Source: Streptomyces cavernicola | GTDB lineage: Bacteria > Actinomycetota > Actinomycetes > Streptomycetales > Streptomycetaceae | NCBI RefSeq assembly: GCF_029968035.1 | Contig: NZ_JASCIQ010000022.1 | Location: 62,001-126,000 of the forward strand | Direction: 5' to 3' | DNA length: 64,000 nt | Shown: piece by piece, positions 62,111 through 64,000 of the stretch | Numbering within the stretch: the first letter of the stretch is position 1 | Layout of the letters: each line of letters opens with the position of its first letter | Position numbers and translations under genes: made by a program | The notes under the pieces: generated by a model | Seen by the model: the letters and a program-made list of their open reading frames with translations, nothing else | Told to the model about the DNA's origin: nothing | Databases searched by the model: none

Positions 62111-63103
62111 CTAGCGCACCGCCCCCCGAGCCCGCGCAGCCCGAGCAATCACGACAACCGCCTTCTCCAGCGCGTACTCCGGATCATCCCCCCCGCCCTT
62201 GACCCCCGCATCCGCCTCCGCAACCGCCTGCAACGCAACGGCGACACCATCCGGCGTCCACCCCCGCATCTGCTGCCGCACACGGTCGATCTTCCACGGC
62301 GGCATGCCCAACTCCCGCGCCAGATCGGCGGGTCGGCCACCGCGCGCGGAGGAGAGCTTGCCGATGGCGCGCACCCCCTGAGCCAGAGCACTGGTGATCA
62401 TCACGGGCGCGACTCCGGTCGCGAGGGACCAGCGCAGCGCTTCGAGCGCCTCGGCCGCTCTGCCCTCCACCGCCCGGTCGGCGACGGTGAAGCTGGAGGC
62501 CTCGGCCCGACCCGTGTAGTACCGGCCGACCACGGCCTCGTCGATCGTGCCCTCGACGTCCGCCGCCAGCTGCGTCACCGCGGAGGCCAGCTCCCGCAGG
62601 TCGCTGCCGATCGCGTCGACCAGCGCCTGGCACGCCTCCGCCGTCGCGGACCGGCCCGACGTCCGGAACTCGGCTCGTACGAAAGCGAGTCGGTCCGCCG
62701 GCTTCGTCATCTTGGGGCAGGCCACCTCGCGGGCGCCCGCCTTGCGCGCGGCGTCGAGGAGGCCCTTGCCCTTGGCTCCGCCGGCGTGCAGCAGGACGAG
62801 GGTGATCTCCTCGACCGGCGCCCCGAAGTACGCCTTCACGTCCTTGATCGTGTCCGCCGAGAGGTCCTGCGCATTGCGTACGACCACGACCTTGCGCTCG
62901 GCGAACAGCGACGGGCTGGTCAACTCCGCGAGCGTGCCCGGCTGGAGCTGGTCGGGCGTGAGGTCACGCACGTCCGTGTCGGAGTCGGCGGCGCGCGCTG
63001 CCGCCACCACCTCCTGCACGGCGCGGTCGAGCAGCAGGTCCTCCTGGCCCACGGCGAGCGTCACGGGGGCGAGCGGATTGTCGTTTGCGGGTTTCCTGGC
63101 CAT
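62111..63103 (-). CDS. holA: DNA polymerase III delta subunit
   Basis: 330 aa clamp-loader subunit that opens the sliding clamp. Actinobacterial HolA layout: VTLAVGQEDLLLDRAVQEVV near the N-terminus, SLFAERKVVVVRNAQDLS, and the C-terminal helical collar with PPWKIDRVRQQMRGW. ATG 63103 is used; GTG 63121 is an alternative. It follows the small acidic gene by about 200 bp. Confidence 0.93.
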   Translation of the reverse strand: MARKPANDNPLAPVTLAVGQEDLLLDRAVQEVVAAARAADSDTDVRDLTPDQLQPGTLAELTSPSLFAERKVVVVRNAQDLSADTIKDVKAYFGAPVEEITLVLLHAGGAKGKGLLDAARKAGAREVACPKMTKPADRLAFVRAEFRTSGRSATAEACQALVDAIGSDLRELASAVTQLAADVEGTIDEAVVGRYYTGRAEASSFTVADRAVEGRAAEALEALRWSLATGVAPVMITSALAQGVRAIGKLSSARGGRPADLARELGMPPWKIDRVRQQMRGWTPDGVAVALQAVAEADAGVKGGGDDPEYALEKAVVVIARAARARGAVR

Positions 63104-63303
63104 CGCGGTCAAGGATCCCACGCACCACTGACATCACGGTACGAGCGGCCCGGGAGTGGTCGTCCAGAGCGAGGCGATCTCCAGGGGGCCCAGGCTGCGG
63201 GCGCGAGGCCTTAACGAACAAGACCCATAACGAACAAGGCCCACAGAACACGGACAAGGCCCGCAGAACGCCGCGCCCCCCAACCGCCTCCTACGGCCAA
63301 CCC

Positions 63304-63549
63304 CTACGGCTCCTCCCGCCAGCCCTCCCACTCGGCCGCGAACTCGTCCAACGCCGCCGGGTCGAGACGTTCCTGCGCGTCCTCCACGACGAGCAGCCAC
63401 TGGGCGTCCTCGGCGTCGTCCTCTCCGGCCAGGGCGTCCCGTACGAGCTGGGGTTCCTCGGTGACCGCGAAGCGTTCGGTCAACGCCTCCGCCGCCTCCT
63501 CCGCGGCGTCGCGGTCGGGCAGGACCAGCACATGTCTCACATCACTCAC
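63304..63549 (-). CDS. Small acidic protein, function unknown
   Basis: 81 aa from GTG 63549 (VSDVRHVLVLPDRDAAEEAA). Many Asp/Glu residues and a C-terminal FAAEWEGWREEP. The beta-alpha pattern at the N-terminus suggests a small globular fold. No ribosome site is clear; CAATGT near 63560 could be a -10 of a leaderless message. Confidence 0.65.
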   Translation of the reverse strand: MSDVRHVLVLPDRDAAEEAAEALTERFAVTEEPQLVRDALAGEDDAEDAQWLLVVEDAQERLDPAALDEFAAEWEGWREEP

Positions 63550-63634
63550 CCGAACATTGTCCTGGTCCCCCAACGCACCCCGGCCCCGACCCCGGCCCGG
63601 CCCCGAGGCCCGCTCGCGGGGTTCCCTCGCGGGC

Positions 63635-64000
63635 TCAGCCCTTGGGCACGATCTGGACATCGAGGTCGATCTTGATGCTCGGGCCCACCGCCGCGATGCC
63701 CTTGGCCAGCATGGTCTGCCAGCTGACGGTGAAGTCGTCGCGGTGCAGCTCCGTCGTGGCTCGGCAGGCGGCACGCGTCTCGCCCTCCATGCCGCTGCCC
63801 GTGCCCAGATACTCCGTGTCGAGCATGACCGTCCGCGTCACACCGTGCAGGGACAGCGCACCCGTGACCGCCCAACGGCTGCCGCCGCGGTGCACGAAGC
63901 GGTCGCTGTAGAACTCCAGCGTCGGGAACTGCGCGACATCGAGGAAGTCCCCGGACCGCAGGTGGTCGTCACGCATCCTGACGTTGGTATCGATGGACGC
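63635..64000 (-). CDS. YceI-family protein, 5' end outside window
   Basis: At least 122 residues of a lipocalin-like YceI domain: FPTLEFYSDRFVHRG, VTGALSLHGVTRTVMLD and WQTMLAKGIAAVGPSIKIDLDVQI, read here in parts. The family binds isoprenoid-type lipids. The start lies beyond the right edge. Confidence 0.9.
   Translation of the reverse strand, partial: ASIDTNVRMRDDHLRSGDFLDVAQFPTLEFYSDRFVHRGGSRWAVTGALSLHGVTRTVMLDTEYLGTGSGMEGETRAACRATTELHRDDFTVSWQTMLAKGIAAVGPSIKIDLDVQIVPKG

Noticed and set aside
61626..62114. Overlapping plus-strand frames after rpsT
   Set aside because: They translate GC-rich repeat modules, and a strong terminator precedes them.

Overview
The window is chromosomal DNA from a high-GC actinomycete, almost certainly a Streptomyces. 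Supporting signs are the very high GC, the GTG starts with GGAGG ribosome sites, the WhiJ/DUF397-type regulator pair, a GAF-SpoIIE phosphatase, and the core order glyS-znuACB-zur-uppS-recO ... leuA ... era-ybeY-phoH ... dnaJ2-hrcA ... hemW ... lepA-rpsT-holA, which as I recall matches the conserved core of Streptomyces chromosomes. No rRNA, tRNA, CRISPR array, insertion sequence, phage or plasmid gene was seen.

Region 1-7.1 kb is core: glyS (cut by the left edge), the zinc uptake operon znuACB with its repressor gene zur, then uppS and recO. Region 7.1-11.1 kb is accessory: an XRE/DUF397 regulator pair with a divergent small gene, two tandem paralogous membrane proteins, a hydrolase and a small membrane protein. 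Region 11.1-22.3 kb is a carbohydrate island: GH42 beta-galactosidase, FadR-type GntR regulator, a family 5 ABC transporter with a fused permease-ATPase, a DapA/NanA-family lyase and a secreted GH33 sialidase. Three sites made of ACGT repeated every 7 bp tie the distant sialidase to the transporter and the regulator. I read this as a sialoglycan scavenging regulon. Region 22.4-26.4 kb holds a large membrane STAND/NACHT NTPase with a predicted outside beta-propeller, next to a zinc-ribbon TerB-like gene.

Region 26.7-38.5 kb is leuA with a leucine-rich leader peptide, a protealysin-like M4 protease followed by an emfourin-like inhibitor, a GH1 glucosidase, and the cluster phoH-ybeY-CNNM-yjbR-degenerate cytidine deaminase-era. 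Region 37.4-46.7 kb holds a PfkB kinase, a GH4 glycosidase, adenine deaminase, RNase Z, a HIT hydrolase and a tricorn protease. Region 46.9-64 kb is mostly translation, stress and replication: rsmE, a nitronate monooxygenase, dnaJ2-hrcA under a CIRCE element, an MBL hydrolase, DUF3097, hemW, a SpoIIE-type phosphatase, a FadD ligase, lepA, rpsT, holA, a small acidic protein and a YceI protein (cut by the right edge).

The most unusual structural theme is repeats. A composite dispersed repeat fills about ten gaps between genes in varying order and orientation. A separate palindromic element is present three times, twice inside coding sequence and in frame. At several genes a short tandem duplication starts exactly over the stop codon. 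These patterns, and the membrane NACHT-propeller protein, are the best candidates for something new.
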